Shown: one piece after another, positions 57,775 to 64,000 of the stretch
How the letters are laid out: each line of letters begins with the position of its first letter
Position numbering within the stretch: the first letter of the stretch is position 1
Assembly: GCF_002953715.1 (NCBI RefSeq)
Contig: NZ_CP025013.1
Span: 434,001-498,000, forward strand
Source: Rhizobium leguminosarum
Lineage (GTDB): Bacteria > Pseudomonadota > Alphaproteobacteria > Rhizobiales > Rhizobiaceae
Direction of reading: 5' to 3'
DNA: 64,000 nt
Made by a program: the position numbers and the translations under genes
Notes under the pieces: generated by a model
The model's database searches: none
Seen by the model: the letters and a program-made list of their open reading frames with translations, nothing else
What the model was told of the DNA's origin: nothing

Positions 57775-59058
57775 TCACAATCCGGACAGAACGTCGTCGA
57801 GCGTGGAAAGCATCAAATCGGCATTCTCCTTCGAAAATGGCATGGGTGGCCGGATCTTGGTCGCGCATTGATGCACCCCGATTTTGCCCATCAGAACGCC
57901 GCGCGCGCGCATGTCATTGATGACCTTTGTGGCGATGTCCGGCGCCGGGGTCTTTCTCTCGCGGTCGAGAACAAGCTCCGCCCCGAAGAACAGGCCGCTG
58001 CCACGCACGTTGCCGATGACGTCATGTTTCTCGGACAGGCGCTTGAGTCCGTCTTGCGCATAGGCACCGACGGTCCGGGCGTTTTCCATTAGCCCTTCAT
58101 CTTCGATCACATCGAGAACCGCCAAGGCCGCAGCACAGGAAACCGGATTGCCGCCAAAGGTATTGAAATAGCGAAAGGCCTTGCGGAAGGCGTTCAGCGT
58201 GTCGGCATTGGCGACGACGCCGCCGACCGGATGGCCGTTGGCCATCGGCTTGCCGAGCGTCACCACGTCGGGCACGAAGCCTGCGCGCTGGTGGCCCCAC
58301 ATATGGCCGCCAGTGCGCCCGAAACCCGGCTGCACCTCGTCGGATATGACAAGCCCTCCCGCCTTGCGCACGGCAGTGATTACCTTGTCGAGAAAGCCCG
58401 TGGGCAGGTCGGGAAATCCCTCATTGGCAAAGAACGGGCAGATGATGAGCGCCGAAAAGCCGTGCGGGCTGCTCTGTAGCGAAGCGATCGCTTTTTCCAC
58501 TTCAGCGGCGAAAGCCTCGGCAAAGGCTTCGCCGGGCATGCCACCCAGTGGCCGATAGCTGTCGGGCGCCGGCACGTGGCGGACATGACCGCCGAAGCCG
58601 CCGACGGGGGGCATACGGGTAGAGAGCTGCGACACGGCCGCGGTATTGCCGTGGTAGGTGTGGTTGGTCGCGATAACACCGGTCTTTCCCGTGACCGCCT
58701 GTGCCATGCGCAACGCGATGTCATTGGCTTCGCTGCCGGTGCAGGTCATGATCGCAGTATTGAGGCTCTTGTCGAACGTCGATGTCAGCCGCTCGACATA
58801 GTCGAGGATGCCCTCATGCAGGTATCGCGTGTGGGTATTCAGCGTCGACGCTTGCCGGGTGATCGCGTCCACCACGCGCGGGTGGCAATGGCCGACGTGC
58901 GGCACATTGTTGTAGCAATCGAGATATTTCCGGCCGTCCGCGTCCCACAGCCAGACACCTTCTCCACGCACCAGTTGCACGGGTTCGTCATAAAAGGTGG
59001 ACATGTTTCGGCCAAGAAGGCGCTCGCGACGGGCGAGAAGTGCTGCGTTTTCGGCCAT
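57775..59058 (-). CDS. Class III PLP enzyme of the AGXT2L type (amine-phosphate phospho-lyase)
   Basis: 427 residues. CYNNVPHVGHCHPRVVDA, LNTHTRYLHEGILDYVERL, TGSEANDIALRMA and DEVQPGFGRTG...WGHQR...VPDVVTLGKPMANGHPVGG (PLP lysine K270) closely resemble vertebrate ETNPPL/PHYKPL. Those enzymes eliminate phosphate and ammonia from phosphoethanolamine or 5-phosphohydroxylysine instead of transaminating. The kinase gene directly downstream supports this role. Product would be acetaldehyde or 2-aminoadipate semialdehyde, depending on substrate. Confidence 0.88.
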   Translation of the reverse strand: MAENAALLARRERLLGRNMSTFYDEPVQLVRGEGVWLWDADGRKYLDCYNNVPHVGHCHPRVVDAITRQASTLNTHTRYLHEGILDYVERLTSTFDKSLNTAIMTCTGSEANDIALRMAQAVTGKTGVIATNHTYHGNTAAVSQLSTRMPPVGGFGGHVRHVPAPDSYRPLGGMPGEAFAEAFAAEVEKAIASLQSSPHGFSALIICPFFANEGFPDLPTGFLDKVITAVRKAGGLVISDEVQPGFGRTGGHMWGHQRAGFVPDVVTLGKPMANGHPVGGVVANADTLNAFRKAFRYFNTFGGNPVSCAAALAVLDVIEDEGLMENARTVGAYAQDGLKRLSEKHDVIGNVRGSGLFFGAELVLDRERKTPAPDIATKVINDMRARGVLMGKIGVHQCATKIRPPMPFSKENADLMLSTLDDVLSGL

Positions 59059-59059
59059 G

Positions 59060-60421
59060 TCATTTGCCTCCCGTGGCAGCTGTCAGGCCTGCCTCGAGTG
59101 CGGCGAGGATCCGATCTACACCGGCCGTGGTGATGATAAGCGGCGGCGAGATGATCACGTTGGAGCCGGAGGTACGCACCATCACGCCGGCGTCGTAGGC
59201 CGCGTCTTGCAGGCGCTGGACCACATCCTTCGGCGCGCCGGTCTTTGTCGCGCGATCCGTCACCAGTTCCAGCGCGCACATCAGCCCTTTGCCGCGCACG
59301 TCGCCGACCAGTTCGTGTTTTTCCTTCAGTCTGTTCAGACCGGCCAGCAGTTCGTTGCCGCGCGCGCCTGCATTGGCGGCCACGTTGAGGCGCTTGGTTT
59401 CCTTGAGCGTCGCCAGCGCCGCCGCTGCACCCACAGGGTGGCCGGAATAGGTGTAGCCATGGCCGATGGTGCCGACGGTGTTCTTGTTTGCCTCGAAGGC
59501 TTCCGCGATCTTGTCGGAAATCATTACCGCACCGAAGGGATAATAGCCGTTGGTAATCGCCTTGGCGGTCGACATCAGGTCGGGCCTGGTGCCCCACAGG
59601 CGTGATCCCGTCCAGGCGCCGGTGCGGCCAAAGGCCGTGATGACCTCGTCGGCGATCAGAAGAATGCCGTTCCTGTCGCAGATGGTACGCATCAGCGGCA
59701 TGAAGGTTTCGTGCGGCACCATGATGCCGCCGGCACCCAGAACTGGCTCCATGATGAAGGCGGCGATCGTATCGGCGCCCTGGAAGGCGATCTCGTCTTC
59801 GAACTGACGACCGATGGCCGTGGCGATTTCAGCCGGATCGTCGGTGCCGAAGGGATTGCGGTAGCCATAGGGAGCCGCCAGGTGCGAAACGCCCGGGAGC
59901 AGCGGCTCGTAGTTGCGACGGTTGTTGGCATTGCCGTTGACGGAGGCGCCGCCGAAATGGGTCCCATGATAGCCTTTCTTCAGCGCCACGAATTTGGTGC
60001 GCTCCGGCTGGCCGTTCACCTTGTGATATTGGCGGGCAAGCCGCAGGCACGTCTCCACGGAATCCGAGCCGCCCGAGGTGAAGAAGGATCGGCTGAGGCC
60101 GTCTTCCTTGAACCACTCGGCCAGTTCGTAAGACAGTTCGATCAGCGGCGGATTGGTAGTGCCGCGAAAGGCGGAATAATAAGGGAGTTCCTCGAGTTGG
60201 TCACGGATGGCCTGTTTGATCGGATCGCAGGAATAGCCGAGGTTGACGTTCCAGAGCCCCCCGACGCCATCGAGCACCGTCTTGCCGTCGATATCAGTGA
60301 TTTCGACACCGGAAGCCGCCCTGATGATGCGCGGCGGGTTGGCCAACATGTCGGCCGGGTGCGCCATCGGGTGCCAGACATGACGGGCGTTGTTTTCGGT
60401 CAAAAAATTGGTTTCGCGCAT
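59060..60421 (-). CDS. Class III PLP-dependent aminotransferase (omega-amino acid type)
   Basis: 453 residues from the ATG at 60421, with AGAGGACTGC upstream. ARHVWHPMAHPADM, DGVGGLWNVNLGYSCDPI, FTSGGSDSVETCLRLARQYH, LIADEVITAFGRTG and the PLP lysine in MSTAKAITNGYYPFGAV. This is the taurine/omega-amino acid:pyruvate aminotransferase group, distinct from the phospho-lyase that starts two bases after it. Probably removes an amino group from the substrate or its aldehyde-derived product. Confidence 0.92.
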   Translation of the reverse strand: MRETNFLTENNARHVWHPMAHPADMLANPPRIIRAASGVEITDIDGKTVLDGVGGLWNVNLGYSCDPIKQAIRDQLEELPYYSAFRGTTNPPLIELSYELAEWFKEDGLSRSFFTSGGSDSVETCLRLARQYHKVNGQPERTKFVALKKGYHGTHFGGASVNGNANNRRNYEPLLPGVSHLAAPYGYRNPFGTDDPAEIATAIGRQFEDEIAFQGADTIAAFIMEPVLGAGGIMVPHETFMPLMRTICDRNGILLIADEVITAFGRTGAWTGSRLWGTRPDLMSTAKAITNGYYPFGAVMISDKIAEAFEANKNTVGTIGHGYTYSGHPVGAAAALATLKETKRLNVAANAGARGNELLAGLNRLKEKHELVGDVRGKGLMCALELVTDRATKTGAPKDVVQRLQDAAYDAGVMVRTSGSNVIISPPLIITTAGVDRILAALEAGLTAATGGK

Positions 60422-60438
60422 ATCGCAGTCCTCTTCGT

Positions 60439-61089
60439 TCAAAGTCCAAGCATGGAAAGGGCGCGGGCATAGCCGTCCGCGGGGCGAGTAACGTCGAAAT
60501 GGACGTTGGGAAGTTTGACGGCGGTGGCGCCCTCTATGTTCTTCGGCTGATCGTCGACGAAGACGCAGGCCTCGCGCGGAAGCCCGACTTCGGCGATCAC
60601 CTGTTCATAGGCGCGCGGATCCGGTTTCAGGATCTTCGTGTAGGTGGCATCGACGATAACGTCGAAGAGATCGATCAGCGTGAAGCGCTTGCGGAATTCG
60701 ACACCGTAGAAAAGATCGAGTTCATTCGACAGGATGGCGAGCCGCAGGCCAGCGGCCTTGGCGCGGGTGATGGCATCTCGCGCCTCCGGACGCAGCACGA
60801 GATCGGCATCGGCGCCGCGCGCCCGCTGGACGAAGGTCTTCATGTCGGTCCACTCTTCGCCGACCAGCCGGCCAACTTCCGCGGTCCGTGTCATCCAGTA
60901 GTCGCGTTCGGTGATCTCGCGGCTCTGCATCGACACCCAGAGCGGATCGGTCGTCGTGTCGAACGGACCGCGCCAGGTGAGCGTGCCGGCGGCAAGGCCA
61001 AGCGCCCGCTCGGTGACGTCGTGCGTTTCGAACAGCGTGCGGGTCACGACGCCGCCGAAATCGAGAATGAGTGCGCGATCACCTGTCAT
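60439..61089 (-). CDS. HAD-superfamily hydrolase (subfamily IA)
   Basis: 216 residues from the ATG at 61089, which overlaps the upstream stop. Motif I ALILDFGGVVTRT, motif II LAILSNELD, motif III Lys in TKILKPDPRAYEQV and motif IV CVFVDDQPKNIEGA. Motif I has DFGG instead of the phosphatase DxD, so the second Asp acid/base is missing. This form occurs in HAD proteins without normal phosphatase activity and in epoxide-hydrolase N-domains. Substrate unknown. Confidence 0.88.
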   Translation of the reverse strand: MTGDRALILDFGGVVTRTLFETHDVTERALGLAAGTLTWRGPFDTTTDPLWVSMQSREITERDYWMTRTAEVGRLVGEEWTDMKTFVQRARGADADLVLRPEARDAITRAKAAGLRLAILSNELDLFYGVEFRKRFTLIDLFDVIVDATYTKILKPDPRAYEQVIAEVGLPREACVFVDDQPKNIEGATAVKLPNVHFDVTRPADGYARALSMLGL

Positions 61090-62357
61090 GGTCTGCCTTC
61101 CGGGATGATGCCCTGTGCAACCCACGCATCGAATACGGCGAGGGCTTTTGTGGAGAATTGGGGGGAGTTGATGTGACCATCGACCTCATGCAAGACGACG
61201 GATGGGGGGAGGGCCAGGCGCATCGCGTCGATAAAGGCTGAAAGGCCTTCCGGATCATGCAATGATTCGCCTGGCTGGTCCCATTCCTGTATGCCTGCAA
61301 GCGGCAGGATCAGGGCGACCGGCGCCTGCGCTCCGCCAAGTTTTTCTCCGATCAGCGCAGCCGTCGCCCGGCGTCCTTCCGGCGAGGTGGTGACGGAGCC
61401 GATCAGCCGGTTGTGTGCGTGATAAGGTCGGTCGGCAAGTGCCGCCGGCAGCGGCTGCCATGCGGGCAGGTCCACCATATCGACCGCGCCGGGCGCAACG
61501 ATCTGCGGTATGCCTGCGCGGCCCGCATTTTCCATGCGGTCCGGACCAGAGGTGACAACGGTGCCATTCTGGTGGTTGACGACTTCCTGCATGCAGAAGT
61601 CGAACACCGCGGCAAAGCCTTTCTGCGCGGCGATCGCCTCGAAGGCCCGTCCGCCCATGCCGGTCGAGTGGAATACTGCGACCTCATAGCCGCGCTTTTC
61701 AAGCTCCGGCTTCAAATGTTTCATATATTTGAGGCAGGTGGAACCGAGGGAGGTCATTCCGATCAACGGCCGGTCCGCCTTGGGCTTCATGCTGGAGCGG
61801 GCAGCCCCGACGACGGCGCCGCAGGCCTGGGAAAGCACGGCGCGGCAAATATCGTTCAATCCGTAAAGTCCGCCGGCCCAGAGTATCATCATCAGGTCCG
61901 GGGAGATGCGCTCCGGCGGCACGAGATGCGAATAGGCAATCGTCGAGACCACGAATTTGGGAACGCCGAGCGGCAGGGCCGCCGCCACGTCAAGCGCAAG
62001 GTCCGTGCCCATCGAGCCGCCGAGAACAATGATGCCATCCGCCTTTCCGCTCGCATGCAACGTTCCGACGAGAGCCGCAGCGCCGGTCGACATCAGCGCC
62101 ATCGCTGAATTTTCGTCGCCGCTGTCAATGATCGCTTCGATCGAGGTTCCCGCCGATTTGGCGATGTCGTGCCGGGAAAAATCCGGTGTGTAAGGCGGAT
62201 CTGACAAGATACTGACGTCGACCATGAGCGGTTTTGCGCCTGCACCGCGGATGATGCCCGCCATGAACTGAAGCTCGTCGGATTTGGTGTCACCGGTTCC
62301 AATCACAAGGATGCTGGGCGGGCGTGTTTGCTCTGGCGAAGGCTCTGCTGGGCTCAT
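61086..62357 (-). CDS. Tm-1-like ATP-binding domain protein (UPF0261)
   Basis: 423 residues: SILVIGTGDTKSDELQFMAGIIRGAGAKPLMVDVSIL, GIIVLGGSMGTDLALDVAAALPLGVPKFVVSTIAYS, PLIGMTSLGSTCLKYMKHLKPELEKRGYEVAVFHSTGMGGRAFEAIA and GAVDMVDLPAW. This is the UPF0261 family related to the plant Tm-1 resistance protein's N-terminal domain. No enzymatic role is established. The IclR stop and this start are adjacent bases, so they are one transcript. Confidence 0.9.
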   Translation of the reverse strand: MSPAEPSPEQTRPPSILVIGTGDTKSDELQFMAGIIRGAGAKPLMVDVSILSDPPYTPDFSRHDIAKSAGTSIEAIIDSGDENSAMALMSTGAAALVGTLHASGKADGIIVLGGSMGTDLALDVAAALPLGVPKFVVSTIAYSHLVPPERISPDLMMILWAGGLYGLNDICRAVLSQACGAVVGAARSSMKPKADRPLIGMTSLGSTCLKYMKHLKPELEKRGYEVAVFHSTGMGGRAFEAIAAQKGFAAVFDFCMQEVVNHQNGTVVTSGPDRMENAGRAGIPQIVAPGAVDMVDLPAWQPLPAALADRPYHAHNRLIGSVTTSPEGRRATAALIGEKLGGAQAPVALILPLAGIQEWDQPGESLHDPEGLSAFIDAMRLALPPSVVLHEVDGHINSPQFSTKALAVFDAWVAQGIIPEGRP

Positions 62358-63143
62358 TCAACCGGTCCTCTTTGTTTGCGTTTTTGTTCCCGAAGGCCGC
62401 TCCGGCCCGTAGTATTTTTCTGAAATGCGTTTGGCTGTGTCGACGACGGCTGCGCCGAAGCTCGCCAGAGTGGCGGCGCGCGCGCGTGCGAGCGGCGCGG
62501 CGATGGTGATGGAACCGATCGGTTGACCTGCCGGCGAAAGAATGGGAGCTCCGGTGCTGACGACGCCGACCTCGAGACCCTGGCTGCTGATCGAAAATCC
62601 GCGCGCGACCGTTTCGTCTATCATTTTGCGGACGGCCGCCGGATCGGTCACGGTGTGTTCGGTAAAGGCTTCCAGTGGCTGCGACAGGGCCGACTCCATG
62701 TATTTCTTATTGGAGAAGGCCAGATAGGCGAGGCCTGATGCCGTAGCGTGGAAAGGCAGGCGCGTGCCGATCTCGACGATGACCCGGTGCGCGCGCGGTG
62801 AGTCCTCGACATGGATCGTTGAAAGTGTGCTGCCGCTGAATTCGGCGAGATGAACAGTTTCCTCGGACTTTTCAGCGAGCTCCCTTACGAAGGGGATAGC
62901 GACCCGCAGGAACGGATAGCGCGCCTCGCGAATCCGCGCCAGGCGAACCGGAGCTGAACCGATCCGGTATCTGCGCGTCTCCGGATCCTGCTCGACGAAG
63001 CCATGCTTTTCCAACTCGACAAGCAGGCGGCGGGCCGTCGCCTTGTCGAGGTCGCAGAGACGGGCGATGTCCGTCAGTCCCGCTTCGTGGTTGAGTTGCG
63101 ACAGGCTGTCCAGCAAGGACAGCGCTTTTCCGACGGTGCTCAT
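62358..63143 (-). CDS. IclR-family transcriptional regulator
   Basis: 261 residues from the ATG at 63143 (AAAAAAGGAAACTGC upstream). HTH: GKALSLLDSLSQLNHEAGLTDIARLCDLDKATARRLLVELEKHGFV. Effector domain: ETVHLAEFSGSTLSTIHVED, FHATASGLAYLAFSNK and GFSISSQGLEVGVVSTGAPILS. First gene of the kinase/phospho-lyase operon and divergent from an APC permease. A 6-bp-arm inverted repeat in the gap is a candidate site. Confidence 0.93.
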   Translation of the reverse strand: MSTVGKALSLLDSLSQLNHEAGLTDIARLCDLDKATARRLLVELEKHGFVEQDPETRRYRIGSAPVRLARIREARYPFLRVAIPFVRELAEKSEETVHLAEFSGSTLSTIHVEDSPRAHRVIVEIGTRLPFHATASGLAYLAFSNKKYMESALSQPLEAFTEHTVTDPAAVRKMIDETVARGFSISSQGLEVGVVSTGAPILSPAGQPIGSITIAAPLARARAATLASFGAAVVDTAKRISEKYYGPERPSGTKTQTKRTG

Positions 63144-63466
63144 GCAGTTTCCTTTTTTGCCCGGTCGTCGTTCGATACCGGTCGGTGTTACGGACACCTG
63201 TCTGGGTCATCACCGTCGATGCCTGGTCCTCTATGCCGGCATAAACTACTTAACATGCGAAATAACTTGACAGGTGTAGCCATTATTTGCAAGTCTATAT
63301 TTGAAGCACTGGTTCAATATGTGAACCATATGCGCTGACCTGCGCGCGGCCAAGAGCAAAAGAAAAAACGCGGCAGATTAGTCCGGTTCGAAATGACGGC
63401 GATTTTGGGAGGACGCGTTTTCCCGGAGCGCAATCGGATAGATGCAACAAGGGGAACTTGAGCAAA
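63144..63466. other. Divergent promoter region (IclR / APC permease)
   Basis: 323 bases, AT-rich in the middle. It holds TTGACA at 63267-63272 and TATATT at 63296-63301, spaced too far for a standard pair, and the inverted repeat listed separately. No gene seen. Confidence 0.5.
63311..63327. promoter_or_regulatory. Inverted repeat GGTTCA-N5-TGAACC, candidate IclR operator
   Basis: Perfect 6-bp arms around ATATG in the IclR/APC permease gap, 140 bases before the permease start. Neither its arms nor its spacing match the operators of the other two IclR proteins, as expected for a different regulator. Confidence 0.5.
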
Positions 63467-64000
63467 ATGGACAATCAAATCTCAACAGGCGCAGGTGAAA
63501 ACCAGCTGCGCAAAAACAGTCTCGGCGTCGGCGCCGTGACATTTCTGGTGGTTTCGGCCGCAGCGCCGCTCACGGCGGTCGCCGGCGGTGTGCCTCTGTC
63601 GATGATGCTCGGCAACGGCGCGGGCATCCCGCTGACCTTCCTGCTGGTCACGGCGATCCTGGTGCTGTTCGCGGTCGGCTACGTCGCCATGGCCCGCCAC
63701 ATCCGCAATGCCGGTGCCTTTTATGCCTATACCGCCCAGGGTCTCGGCGGCATGATGGGCGGTGCCGCCGCCCTCATCGCCATCCTTGCCTACAATGCCA
63801 TGCAGATTGGCGTTTTCGGTCTCTTCGGTGCGGCAACCGCGGGGTTCTTCGCGGGCATCGGCCTTGAATTGCCCTGGTGGGTCTGGACCTATATCGGCAT
63901 CGCCGTCGTCGCGGTCTTCGGCTATCGGCGCGTTGATCTCTCGGCCAAGGTATTGACCGTCCTTGTCATTCTTGAATATGTCGTCGTGCTGGTCATCGAC
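63467..64000 (+). CDS. APC-superfamily amino acid permease (3' truncated by window end)
   Basis: 178 residues are present and the frame is open at the last base. After a short N-terminus (MDNQISTGAGENQLRKNSLG) comes helix 1 with the APC-type unwound motif VGAVTFLVVSAAAPLTAVAGGVP. Further helices are IPLTFLLVTAILVLFAVGYVAM, NAGAFYAYTAQGLGGMMGGAAALIAILAYNAM and WWVWTYIGIAVVAVFGY. GVPLSMMLGNGAG marks an APC group often found with amine catabolism. It probably imports the substrate of the divergent kinase/phospho-lyase operon by proton symport. Confidence 0.9.
   Translation, partial: MDNQISTGAGENQLRKNSLGVGAVTFLVVSAAAPLTAVAGGVPLSMMLGNGAGIPLTFLLVTAILVLFAVGYVAMARHIRNAGAFYAYTAQGLGGMMGGAAALIAILAYNAMQIGVFGLFGAATAGFFAGIGLELPWWVWTYIGIAVVAVFGYRRVDLSAKVLTVLVILEYVVVLVID

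Noticed and set aside
63267..63301. Standard sigma-70 promoter for the APC permease
   Set aside because: TTGACA and TATATT are separated by 23 bases, too far for a normal -35/-10 pair.

Overview
The window looks like an accessory replicon (plasmid or chromid) or genomic island of a Rhizobiaceae alphaproteobacterium (Rhizobium/Agrobacterium/Ensifer type). Reasons: dense ABC-transporter and catabolic operons under LacI, IclR, LysR, AraC and MarR regulators; a RIME-like intergenic palindromic repeat near 10.2 kb; and high-GC alphaproteobacterial codon use. No intact tRNA, rRNA, CRISPR array or replication gene was seen. Both ends cut genes.

Layout. 0-1.3 kb: the C-terminal tip of an Rhs polymorphic toxin with a GIY-YIG-like nuclease end, followed by an Imm26-like immunity gene. 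1.9-11.5 kb: a LacI-family repressor divergent from a sugar import and oxidation operon (CUT1 transporter, two Gfo/Idh/MocA dehydrogenases, two xylose-isomerase-like TIM barrels), with a perfect 20-bp operator palindrome in the divergent promoter. 11.7-24.8 kb: a patchwork of small cargo genes (RelB/RelE-type TA pair, J-domain protein, GNAT, RidA, AraC/NmrA pair split by an IS110-family element, Fic protein, LysR and two SDRs, an IS6-family element) with at least five decayed gene fragments.

24.8-46.8 kb: two paralogous polyamine-type ABC transporter operons with the same gene order. Between them lies an eight-gene catabolic operon (31.4-37.7 kb: DHOD-like flavoprotein, DUF6282-type hydrolase, HpcH aldolase, cupin, aldehyde dehydrogenase, small membrane protein, RidA, COG3618 lactonase) that I cannot assign to a known pathway. 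An IclR regulator sits between it and the first transporter operon, and similar sites lie in both promoters. The second transporter is joined to a FAH-family hydrolase and a CMD protein. A second IclR regulator, with two copies of the palindrome GAACATWTATGTTC, appears to tie this operon to a VOC dioxygenase-like protein and a flavin reductase.

49-56.7 kb: a homoprotocatechuate (3,4-dihydroxyphenylacetate) meta-cleavage operon, hpaI-hpaH-hpaG-gabD-hpaD-hpaE-hpaF, with divergent hpaR and a perfect palindromic operator. It would take homoprotocatechuate to pyruvate and succinate. 56.7-64 kb: an operon of IclR, a Tm-1-like protein, a HAD hydrolase, a class III aminotransferase, an AGXT2L-like phospho-lyase and an APH-type kinase, divergent from an APC permease. 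The kinase/phospho-lyase pair suggests breakdown of a hydroxylated amine or amino acid through a phosphorylated intermediate.

Overall the region imports and degrades sugars, amines and aromatic acids, with each module carrying its own local regulator.
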